NCBI GenBank assembly: GCA_964584805.1
Contig: CAZPAY010000025.1
Coordinates: 1-18,992, forward strand
From: JABHIE01 sp964584805
Lineage (GTDB): Bacteria; Planctomycetota; UBA1135
Length of the DNA: 18,992 nucleotides
Reading direction: 5' to 3'
Position numbers and translations under genes: made by a program
Part shown: one piece after another, positions 1-7,262 of the stretch
Numbering within the stretch: the first letter of the stretch is position 1
Layout: every line of letters begins with the position of its first letter
Notes under the pieces: model-generated
What the model saw: only the letters and a program-made list of their open reading frames with translations
Told to the model about the DNA's origin: nothing
The model's database searches: none

Positions 1-1652
1 GGCAGCGGATTAATGCCAGAGAGCGAAAGCAAAGTCGGCGCGACATCTTCGAGCCGGGGCGGGGCGGTGAGTTGCTTTGGATTGATGCCGGGGCCGGTCA
101 GCGCGAAAGGCACATGGACGAGCTCAGCGTGGACGGAATTATTATGGAACATTAACCCATGTTCGCCAAAATGCTCGCCGTGGTCGGATGTAAACAATAC
201 AACCGTGGGTCGGCCGGAAGCCTCGACGCGCTCAAGGATTTCGCCAATACATGCATCCGTAAACATTACCTCTTCGTGGTAAACCGTATGCAAATAATTC
301 ACGGCTTGCCGCACGGGCGCGCTTTGACGACTCAACTCACCCTCAACAAAATCATCACGGATGGCATGGCCAAGAGCAAAACTACCCGCGTCGTAACCGC
401 GGTATTTTTCTGGCAAAGCGCTTGGCTGAATTAACGCACCCGCCATTTGACCGCCCGGGGTGTAAGGCTGATGTGGATCCATGAAATGCAGGAAATAGAA
501 AAACGGGCGCGCATCAAGATAAAGGTCTTCGAGATACAGCAAGGACAAATCGCGCGTGGCGGAAGCGTCGTCGACTCCCCCATCTGCCGCACGATTCTTT
601 ACCCGCAAAAAGGCGAGTGCGAGGGCCGCTTTTTTGTGAAAAGCATCGCGCGCAAAACGCCCCAGCCATGACCGTGTTTTTGCGGCAACAATGAATTGAC
701 GCGACTCTTCAAATAGGTAAGAAAACTTTCGGCCAATGTTTTCGAAAACCTCAAACCCACGACCTAGGCCCGTTTGGGGGCGCATGACACCATTTGAGAC
801 TGTCGCAACCGTGCGATAACCAGCATGGTGAAAAACATCGGCAAGGGTTGGAATCTCAGGAGAGAGTGCGCCTTCGTTGTCATAAACCGCATGACCCAAA
901 ACATCGACACCGGTCAACATGGAAAGGTGGCTTGGAAGTGTGCACGGAGCTGGAGCAACAGCCATCGGCGACCAAACGCCTATGTCGCGCATTGCCGCAA
1001 TCGTTGGAAGCGGCACATCGTTTTGCAGTACGGCATCTGCGCGCAAAGTGTCGACGGAAATGAGCAAGATATCCGGCTTGTTTTGCGGAGCGGTTGGCGC
1101 ATCGCTTCCCCAAGTCGCGAGTGTTGGCCGCGCATCAAAATCGTAAAACTCATGCTGAAGTGAGGTGTATCCGTAAATACCACTCGAAAGAATGCCGGCT
1201 GCAATCAACGGCCCGACGCCAAAGAAACGAGTAAACAGGCGGCTTGGGCTTGGGCGCTTGATTGAAAACGCCGCGATGAAAGCAAAGAGCAAGCCCAACA
1301 CGGGAATCCAATCGGGGAAAGAGCCAGGCGCAACAGAATAGAGCCAAGCCCCAACAAGCCCGGCAAAGCCAAGGGCGGCAGAAACCCAAAACGCGAGGGC
1401 TTCCGAATCGCGACGCAAGCGTGGGGCGAAAATAATTGCCGCTAAGCCGACAACAACCCCAAGCAGTAAATTGGGGACCACGACAACCATAAATTTGATG
1501 TCAAGCAGTGACAGCCCAGTTGCACCAGGAAAGAAAAACGCATGCAATAAACCAAAAAAGCCTAGGCCGGCCATCCCTGCGACTATCGTGCAAGGGCGTT
1601 TTATACGGTCGATTTCTGCGAGTGCCATTGGGTCATCATACGGGCTAGTCAT
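1..1652 (-). CDS. Membrane-anchored sulfatase-fold (alkaline phosphatase superfamily) enzyme, 3' end cut off by window edge
   Basis: About 550 residues are visible and the C-terminus lies beyond the left edge. Residues 20-162 hold about five hydrophobic segments (roughly 20-41, 53-76, 85-107, 113-131, 139-162). A catalytic domain follows, with the metal motif ISVDTLRAD (Asp201), the nucleophile region CTLPSHLSMLTG, and near the end FTSDHGEHFGEHG, a second metal site. In the family alignment the formylglycine Cys of C-x-P-S-R corresponds to Thr238 here (T-L-P-S-H); Cys237 is one place too early. It is therefore unlikely to be a formylglycine sulfatase; a phosphodiesterase or a phospho-headgroup transferase are alternatives. 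The start at 1652 overlaps the stop of the upstream sulfatase by 8 bp (ATGACTAG). An in-frame ATG at 1628 is possible. It is the last visible gene of the operon. Fold assignment is firm; substrate unknown. Confidence 0.88.
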   Translation of the reverse strand, partial: MTSPYDDPMALAEIDRIKRPCTIVAGMAGLGFFGLLHAFFFPGATGLSLLDIKFMVVVVPNLLLGVVVGLAAIIFAPRLRRDSEALAFWVSAALGFAGLVGAWLYSVAPGSFPDWIPVLGLLFAFIAAFSIKRPSPSRLFTRFFGVGPLIAAGILSSGIYGYTSLQHEFYDFDARPTLATWGSDAPTAPQNKPDILLISVDTLRADAVLQNDVPLPTIAAMRDIGVWSPMAVAPAPCTLPSHLSMLTGVDVLGHAVYDNEGALSPEIPTLADVFHHAGYRTVATVSNGVMRPQTGLGRGFEVFENIGRKFSYLFEESRQFIVAAKTRSWLGRFARDAFHKKAALALAFLRVKNRAADGGVDDASATRDLSLLYLEDLYLDARPFFYFLHFMDPHQPYTPGGQMAGALIQPSALPEKYRGYDAGSFALGHAIRDDFVEGELSRQSAPVRQAVNYLHTVYHEEVMFTDACIGEILERVEASGRPTVVLFTSDHGEHFGEHGLMFHNNSVHAELVHVPFALTGPGINPKQLTAPPRLEDVAPTLLSLSGINPL

Positions 1653-3075
1653 CGAAACCAGAATAACCCAACTCGTCGAGTTCGGCGGCCAACTCAGAAG
1701 ACACATCGGACCCTAGTTCAAAGCCCTTGTATCGCGCGTCGGCCTCAGCGGTTTGCGAACGAAATTGTTGAAAGCGCGCAATCATTTGGTCGAGCCGCGG
1801 CCCGCCCGCCTCGGTGTTGGCCAAGTTCGTTGTCTCGCCAGGGTCGGAATCAAGGTCAAACAACCAGGTCTTCACACGATTGTCGGGTTGCACCTCAACA
1901 ATGGCCTTCCAGCGTTGATTGAAGCGAAAACTGAAAAAATTCAGATACTCAGCGACGCGCATCCGACTGGCACCGTCTTTTTCCCCACCAATGTACGGCA
2001 GCAAACTCTCGCCTTGGACGGCCGGCGGAATCGGCAAATCGAGTTGATTCAGGACGGTCGGCAGGATGTCAACCAGCATCGTCGGAGCGTTGATGCGTTT
2101 GCCGGCATGCGCGGCATTGGGGAATCGAATCATAAGCGGCACACGCAACTGCTCCTCCCACATGTGGTTATGCCCCACCCAATCGTGCTCGCCAAGCGAC
2201 TCGCCATGGTCAGATGTGATGACAACAATGCTATTTTCGAGCTCACCGCTGTCACGCAATTTATGCATAAACGCTCCGAACATATCGTCGGTCATGGCAA
2301 TGCCGCCGTCGTACATATTGCGGAGATGGCTGATGTCGCCCGCGCCTAACTCGGTTTCTGCCGTGAAAAGCTGATCAAAGTCTTCCCGGCCGCACAAGGT
2401 GCGTAAATCAAGAGGGCCCTCGTAGTCAGGAGAAAACTGTTCGCGATATTTTGGCTTGGGCCAATAGGGGCAGTGAATATCGTATGTGTGCAAAAACAAG
2501 AAATAGGGATTGTTTTTGCCGTCATCCAACGAAGTGCCGAGCGTGCCCCTCTCAATCAACCAGCGCTCGGCCTGAGGCAAAATACTGCGAAAACCTCGGC
2601 GCGTGGGCGTGTCGCCTTCGTCATTTTTGCAGGTGTAGGTATCAAACCCTTGGCCAAAACCAAGGTCGCCGTCGAGAAAACCACCGCCGGCAAATCCGGC
2701 CGTGTCGTAGCCTGCGCCTTTGAGCAAGCCGGCCATCATGTAAGGCGAGCGAGCGTACTGAAAGGTCGTGTGCTGGTGGCGGTGCGGATACTGCCCCGTA
2801 AAAAGCGAACGGTGCGACGGGCCGGTGTTAGATGATTGCGCGATGCAATCGGTAAATACCACGGCCTCTTTTGCGAATTCAGCCAAATAAGGCGAGGTGT
2901 AAGAACCGCCCTCGTAGGGAGATAAGCGATCCGCGCGGCAAGTATCGAGACTCACCAAAATCACATTGGGGCGTGGGCCGCTCGACGCGGAATCGTCCGA
3001 TGCAGCGCCTGTTCCGCCAGAGCAACCCAACCCTGCCACAAGCAGTGCGGAAAAACCAATCGACTTCAACAACAT
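1645..3075 (-). CDS. Secreted sulfatase-fold hydrolase/transferase with Thr at the nucleophile position
   Basis: 476 residues, full length for a sulfatase domain (PF00884 type). The N-terminus has a signal peptide ending near LVAGLGC-SGG, followed by a Gly/Ser/Ala-rich linker. The Cys could be lipidated, but the lipobox is poor (Gly at -3). Metal-binding motifs are VSLDTCRAD (Asp44) and ITSDHGESLGEHD, followed by GHNHMWEEQLRVPL. The nucleophile region reads NTGPSHRSLFTG, so Thr84 stands where Cys or Ser would be converted to formylglycine. This TxPSH variant is common among proteins annotated as sulfatases, but true sulfatase activity would need the Cys/Ser. The start codon is 2 bp past the lipid-kinase stop, and the next sulfatase-fold gene overlaps its end by 8 bp, so the three are co-transcribed. 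No Shine-Dalgarno is visible before the start. It probably acts in the periplasm. Confidence 0.9.
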   Translation of the reverse strand: MLLKSIGFSALLVAGLGCSGGTGAASDDSASSGPRPNVILVSLDTCRADRLSPYEGGSYTSPYLAEFAKEAVVFTDCIAQSSNTGPSHRSLFTGQYPHRHQHTTFQYARSPYMMAGLLKGAGYDTAGFAGGGFLDGDLGFGQGFDTYTCKNDEGDTPTRRGFRSILPQAERWLIERGTLGTSLDDGKNNPYFLFLHTYDIHCPYWPKPKYREQFSPDYEGPLDLRTLCGREDFDQLFTAETELGAGDISHLRNMYDGGIAMTDDMFGAFMHKLRDSGELENSIVVITSDHGESLGEHDWVGHNHMWEEQLRVPLMIRFPNAAHAGKRINAPTMLVDILPTVLNQLDLPIPPAVQGESLLPYIGGEKDGASRMRVAEYLNFFSFRFNQRWKAIVEVQPDNRVKTWLFDLDSDPGETTNLANTEAGGPRLDQMIARFQQFRSQTAEADARYKGFELGSDVSSELAAELDELGYSGFDD

Positions 3076-3077
3076 GG

Positions 3078-4040
3078 CTAAAAGGATACCCCCGCAACGC
3101 GCAAACTCGCAGGGATGATTTCAAAACGCGCGGGCGTGGGGCCGGCGATTTCGCCATCAGTTTCGACGGTCAAACCCGGTGTTGTAATTTCAAAATGATT
3201 CACTTCGGTGTAATGAATTTCAGGATGGTCGATTTTGCATCCCTGGTAAGCCTCACCCAATCTACGGACGGCTTCCAGCCGTGGTAAATCTGCAAAAATT
3301 GTAATTGCCAAACGGCCGTTTTGAATCGAAGCGTGAGGAGCAAGGGACATCCCGCCGCCCGAGTATTTTCCGTTGGCTACAAACAGTGAATTGATTCGAT
3401 ATTCTTGCGTTGCTTTTTCATCAGCTTTGATTTGGATGGGGATATTTCTCCAAGTCATCAAAGTGCGCAATGTTTGCCAAAGAAAGGTCGGCTTGCCGCC
3501 AAAGATTTTATTGCAACGGTTTGTGCGCTCAACGACTTTCGAGCTCATGCCGACGCCGGCCTCGTTTAAAAAATAGCGCTCAGTGCCGCCGTGAAAAGGG
3601 TCGCCCGCAAGTGATGGCTCGCCCTCGCTCATGAGTAATCGCCCGACATCGACGAGTTGAATTGGCCTGGTTTGAATTGCTCTTGCCGCTTCTTCGAAAT
3701 CATCGGGCAAACCCAAACTGCGGGCGTAATCCGAGCCTGTGCCACTCGGCAAAAGTGCAAGCGTTGCATCAGGGAACAAATTACGGCCGTATGAAAAAAA
3801 ACCGTTCGCGACTTCGTTTAGCGTGCCATCGCCACCGACGGTAATGATGAGATCACACCCATCGGTTAACAAACCCCGCGTTAAATTTGCAGCATCGCCC
3901 ACGCAGGATGTTTGCTCAACGCGAATCTCCGGAAACACTCGCTTTAAAACACTTTCGCGCTGCGACCAAAGCCGCGCCGTCCGCCCCGCTGCGGAGCGTG
4001 GGTTAACGATAATGGCTGGCTGATGAAACAAAATAGTCAA
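3078..4040 (-). CDS. Diacylglycerol-kinase-family (DagK/YegS-like) lipid kinase
   Basis: 320 residues, normal for the family. The N-terminus reads PAIIVNPRSAAGR, followed by ITVGGDGTLNEVANGFF: the GGDGT nucleotide-binding motif (residues 69-73) with the NEV extension of DAG/sphingosine kinases. LLPSGTGSDYARSLG follows as the second conserved block, and the C-terminal half matches the YegS-like beta domain (VANGKYSGGGM, VETDGE). Such enzymes phosphorylate diacylglycerol or a related lipid at the inner face of the cytoplasmic membrane using ATP. No ATG is available at the expected N-terminus, so the start is taken as TTG at 4040; TTG at 4031 is an alternative. It lies 14 bp after the preceding Gfo/Idh gene and 2 bp before a sulfatase-fold gene, so it is co-transcribed. 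A lipid kinase between sugar oxidoreductases and sulfatase-fold enzymes suggests a link to lipid-headgroup chemistry. Confidence 0.93.
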   Translation of the reverse strand: MTILFHQPAIIVNPRSAAGRTARLWSQRESVLKRVFPEIRVEQTSCVGDAANLTRGLLTDGCDLIITVGGDGTLNEVANGFFSYGRNLFPDATLALLPSGTGSDYARSLGLPDDFEEAARAIQTRPIQLVDVGRLLMSEGEPSLAGDPFHGGTERYFLNEAGVGMSSKVVERTNRCNKIFGGKPTFLWQTLRTLMTWRNIPIQIKADEKATQEYRINSLFVANGKYSGGGMSLAPHASIQNGRLAITIFADLPRLEAVRRLGEAYQGCKIDHPEIHYTEVNHFEITTPGLTVETDGEIAGPTPARFEIIPASLRVAGVSF

Positions 4041-4054
4041 CGGGTTTGACGCGC

Positions 4055-5311
4055 TTATGGATTGACCGAAAAGCTGGCCTCATCAAGCGCAAGCACGCCA
4101 TCGCCCAAGATGGCTTGTTGGCCCAAAATGCCCATTGCGGTCGCGGGGTAAGCGTCGGCAGGCGTGCATGGGTTTTTCTTAGCGTCAATCACCATGCCAA
4201 GAAAGCCATTAAGTGCGTAGCGGAGCATTGAATCGGCCATTTTAGACGACTCGCTCAACTTGCCTTGCGCGGCCAACTTGGTCGCATCAGCACGCAAGAT
4301 AATGCCACTATCGTTTTGGACTTGCTCGCGAGTAGCGTAAACCTCCCAGCCAAGCGTGGCGGCATCGTCTTCTTTGAAAAGCCATCCTTGACCATCACTT
4401 AATCGAACCGTGCCGTGCGTGCCAAAAATGTCGATGTAATTACCGCCGAATGAATTGGCGAGTGTGGCTTCGTGATCAAAACGAATTCCATTTTTCCAAT
4501 TGAATGATAAATGGACCGTATCAGGAATCGCTCGGCCATCGTTATGCAATCTTGTGGCACCACTTGCCATTACTTGCGTGGGGCGTTTTTTTGTAAGCCA
4601 ACACATGATGTCGAAATCATGCGAACATACTTCACCAGGCAAACCAGCGGCGCGAGTTGAATCAAGCTTCCAGTTGCGCGCGTGCTCACGAGAAGGGTCG
4701 GGAGAACTCGCACGCCAAGATGTTTTGTCATGCCAGTGAGCACTTAATCCAATCAAATCGCGGATACCTCCCGAGCGGATAATCGCCCGCGCGCGGACGA
4801 AAAGCGGATTTGTGCGTTGTTCAAAACCGACATGCACCGGAACGCCCGAAGCCTCGACCATTTTTACGATTGCACGCGCATCTTCGAGAGTGTGTGCGAG
4901 CGGGGCCTCAAGGAATATCGGTGACCCGTATGGAAGCAAAGCCTCAATAACCTCACGGTGCGTGTGCGTCGGCGTTGCGACGAACCAAGCGTTTGGCGCT
5001 TTACTTGGATCCGCTTTCGCCGCGGCCAGTAACTCCAAATGGCCAGCATAGGTGTCAGCCTGCGAAGCGCGGCGTTTGCCACCTTTGATACGACCACTGT
5101 CGACATCGGCAATCGCAATGACTTTAACGGCTGGCATCGTGGCCAGTTCATCAAGGATTTGCCGCCCGCGTTTACCGCAACCCACAACCGCGACTGGCAT
5201 CCCCACGGCTGAAAAATGCGTGGGCAAAAACGAAAAGTCTGGCAGCAAAGAAATTGCAGCCATGCCACTTGCGGTAGACAAAAATTCTCGACGATTGAGG
5301 GGTGAATTCAT
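4055..5311 (-). CDS. Tat-exported Gfo/Idh/MocA oxidoreductase with altered EKP motif
   Basis: 418 residues from the ATG at 5311. A longer TTG start at 5326 is possible, but 5311 forms an ATGA overlap with the ApbE stop and has a GGA-rich stretch upstream. The N-terminus carries a Tat signal (NRREFLSTASG, Arg7-Arg8). A Rossmann motif VAVVGCGKRGR follows, then VATPTHTHREV, typical of NAD(P)-dependent Gfo/Idh/MocA enzymes that oxidise or reduce sugar hydroxyls. The EKP motif is replaced by EAP (residues 135-137, LEAPLAHT), so the conserved Lys that helps bind cofactor and catalyse is missing. The SHDFDIMCW segment at the usual active-site His/Asp region remains. It may use another residue, act on an unusual substrate, or be non-catalytic. 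It follows ApbE and precedes the lipid kinase in the operon. Being Tat-exported, it would fold with cofactor in the cytoplasm and act in the periplasm. Confidence 0.9.
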   Translation of the reverse strand: MNSPLNRREFLSTASGMAAISLLPDFSFLPTHFSAVGMPVAVVGCGKRGRQILDELATMPAVKVIAIADVDSGRIKGGKRRASQADTYAGHLELLAAAKADPSKAPNAWFVATPTHTHREVIEALLPYGSPIFLEAPLAHTLEDARAIVKMVEASGVPVHVGFEQRTNPLFVRARAIIRSGGIRDLIGLSAHWHDKTSWRASSPDPSREHARNWKLDSTRAAGLPGEVCSHDFDIMCWLTKKRPTQVMASGATRLHNDGRAIPDTVHLSFNWKNGIRFDHEATLANSFGGNYIDIFGTHGTVRLSDGQGWLFKEDDAATLGWEVYATREQVQNDSGIILRADATKLAAQGKLSESSKMADSMLRYALNGFLGMVIDAKKNPCTPADAYPATAMGILGQQAILGDGVLALDEASFSVNP

Positions 5312-6003
5312 GAACAATTTTTCCAAACAACGCGTGATTGCGCGCGAGTTAAAGGTGGCGCATCAACGACCAATGCTGTTGCCCAAGCATCGGCCAAAGT
5401 CGCCGAGTGCGCACGCACAACAGCATGATGACTTGTCGCGACAAAATCGCCCGTGCGCGGGTCAACGATATGCGGCTTATCTTGTTTTTGGGGTGAGCTT
5501 ACCCCGAGTGCTGCGGGGGCCTGCATTGTGCCGCGCAACTCAACAGATGCGCCACATGTTTGTGGCAAATCGACTCGCCACGGTTGGCCGGTTGCGTAAT
5601 CAACACCCCAAGCCAAAATCGAACTTCCGCCACCGTGCAAAAAGGCCGATTCGATTTCAGCATCCAACAATGCCTCTGCCGCACGATCAAGAGCAACACC
5701 TTTTCCAACGCCGCCAAGGTCGAGTTGCTTTTGCGCCGTCGCGCTAAACGCCCCGCCGCTTTCTTTTGCAACGACTTGACACACACGCAAAACACCTTGC
5801 AGCCGGGGTGAAATCGGAGCGGCCTCACGATTCAAACGCGCCACTTCAGACTGCGGGCGAAAGCGCGACAACTGCTCTTCGGTCGCATGGATTTCAGCAA
5901 GCGCTTCCTCACCCGCGGCGCGCAAATGCGCAAGTCGCTCGCCCACAAGGACAAGCTCAAATCGCGTGCGCATTGCGGTTGTCGCGAGACGAAGCGTATG
6001 CAC
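5308..6003 (-). CDS. ApbE-like FAD:protein FMN transferase, compact form
   Basis: 231 residues from a GTG at 6003 that shares its first base with the stop of the upstream gene (TAGTG). An in-frame ATG at 6057 would overlap that gene by 55 bp, and the ATG at 5973 is the Met of the conserved 'MxTxFE' block, so 6003 is preferred. Conserved ApbE pieces are AMRTRFELVL, LSRFRPQSEVARLNR, LDLGGVGKGVALDRA, FLHGGGSSILAWG, HIVDPRTG and SATLADAWATAL (a likely Mg site at the LADA Asp). The family moves FMN from FAD onto a Thr/Ser of an extracytosolic redox protein. The protein is shorter than usual (about 300-350): little remains between GGAFSATA and LDLGG, where relatives have several dozen residues, and GAFD has become GAFS. 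No signal peptide is seen, although most ApbE proteins act outside the cytoplasmic membrane. Family firm; activity less so. No recognisable flavinylation target lies in the window. Confidence 0.85.
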   Translation of the reverse strand: MHTLRLATTAMRTRFELVLVGERLAHLRAAGEEALAEIHATEEQLSRFRPQSEVARLNREAAPISPRLQGVLRVCQVVAKESGGAFSATAQKQLDLGGVGKGVALDRAAEALLDAEIESAFLHGGGSSILAWGVDYATGQPWRVDLPQTCGASVELRGTMQAPAALGVSSPQKQDKPHIVDPRTGDFVATSHHAVVRAHSATLADAWATALVVDAPPLTRAQSRVVWKNCS

Positions 6004-7259
6004 TAGCCGAGGACTTCCATCTTGACTGGATCCCAGCCGTAAGTTTTGCCTGTCCACATGGCGCGCGTGGCGAGGTCGACCATCACCATGACGCGCATGC
6101 CCGTTTCAATTGTGCTGAATGGAGTCTTGCGGTCGCGCACGCACTCAAGCCAATTCAAACGCAGCATGTCTTGGTCGGGCACATGCTCGCAAGAGACATC
6201 GATGACTTCACGCTCATTAGTAAACGGAGTCTCTGGGCGCACGCGACAATTGTTGCCACCCAAATACATCGTGCCCTCTTGGCCGCGGATAAGCGTTTCG
6301 AGGCCCTGCTCGTTGTTTGTGGCACCCGCAACAATCATGGTGTGGTCATTATCGAACTTCATGGTCAAGTTAACTTGATCGTGATTTTCCATTTCGTGAT
6401 CGATGTAGTGTCCACCAATCGCCGAAACCTGAATCGGCCACGGATTATCCATGGCAAAAATCAACGGCGTAACTTCATGCACGAGTAAGTCACCGATGAT
6501 GCCAGTCGAGTAAGCCTTGTAACGACGCCATCGGTGATAGATTTTTGTATCGAAATCAACCTCTGGCATGTCACCGAGCCACGCTTTCCAATCAAGCGTC
6601 TCGCCGGGGATGACCGCTGGGTCGATGCCGTAATAATTCCACTCGCCATCTGGAGTATTGCGGCAATAACTGGTCTGGCTGGAGACCAACTTACCCAGCA
6701 CGCCCTCGGCTAATAATTTTTTAGCCTCACGGTATTTGGCAAGAGCCATCTTTTGCGTGCCTACGGTGAATACGCGCTCGGGGTGTGCTTTAACCGCCTT
6801 ATAAACCCGCATCGCCTGCTCAAGGTTGAGCGTCATCGGCTTTTCGGTATACACATCTTTACCTGCAGCAAGTGAATCCAAAATCACGGGGCAGTGCATG
6901 TGCTCAGGTGTAGCGATTAAAACGCAATCGATATCGTCGCGCTTGAGCAAGTCGGTGTAATCGGCGTAGCCATCGACTTGCACACCCTCTTGTTTCTCAC
7001 GCGCGACCTTCAACGAAACATCAAGTCGCGTTTGGCAAACATCAGCCAGCGCGACGAGGTCAACGGGAAAACTGCCATCGTTATGGAAACCACAAAAAGC
7101 GTGGATATGCCCGCCGCCCATGCCGCCCGTACCAATGATGGCCATGCGGATGCGATCATTTGCGCCAAGGACTCGCGCGTAACTTGCAGCGGAAAGGGAT
7201 GTCGCGGAAACGGCGCCAACGGCGGCTGTTTTCAGAAAATTGCGTCGGGATGTAGTCAT
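6003..7259 (-). CDS. Tat-exported Gfo/Idh/MocA oxidoreductase
   Basis: 418 residues. The N-terminus is a classic Tat signal (TTSRRNFLKTAAVGAVSA), so the folded protein with bound NAD(P) is exported. The Rossmann motif MAIIGTGGMGGGH lies at residues 39-51, and the intact EKP motif (139-141, VYTEKPMTLN) follows LIATPEHMHCPV. GDLLVHEVTPL supplies the usual downstream Asp/His region. The large C-terminal beta-sheet domain typical of the family completes the length. Such enzymes interconvert a sugar hydroxyl and ketone. With a DUF1080 protein in the same operon, oxidation of a glycoside to its 3-keto form is the best guess, by analogy with the 3-keto-glycoside pathway known in Bacteroides. The ATG lies 3 bp after the preceding stop; no Shine-Dalgarno is seen, so translation is probably coupled. 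Its stop shares one base with the GTG of ApbE. Confidence 0.94.
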   Translation of the reverse strand: MTTSRRNFLKTAAVGAVSATSLSAASYARVLGANDRIRMAIIGTGGMGGGHIHAFCGFHNDGSFPVDLVALADVCQTRLDVSLKVAREKQEGVQVDGYADYTDLLKRDDIDCVLIATPEHMHCPVILDSLAAGKDVYTEKPMTLNLEQAMRVYKAVKAHPERVFTVGTQKMALAKYREAKKLLAEGVLGKLVSSQTSYCRNTPDGEWNYYGIDPAVIPGETLDWKAWLGDMPEVDFDTKIYHRWRRYKAYSTGIIGDLLVHEVTPLIFAMDNPWPIQVSAIGGHYIDHEMENHDQVNLTMKFDNDHTMIVAGATNNEQGLETLIRGQEGTMYLGGNNCRVRPETPFTNEREVIDVSCEHVPDQDMLRLNWLECVRDRKTPFSTIETGMRVMVMVDLATRAMWTGKTYGWDPVKMEVLG

Positions 7260-7262
7260 GGA

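Noticed and set aside
1..3075. Annotating both sulfatase-fold genes as formylglycine-dependent arylsulfatases
   Set aside because: Both have Thr at the position that must be Cys or Ser for formylglycine; the Cys237 in the left-edge protein is offset by one residue from the consensus.
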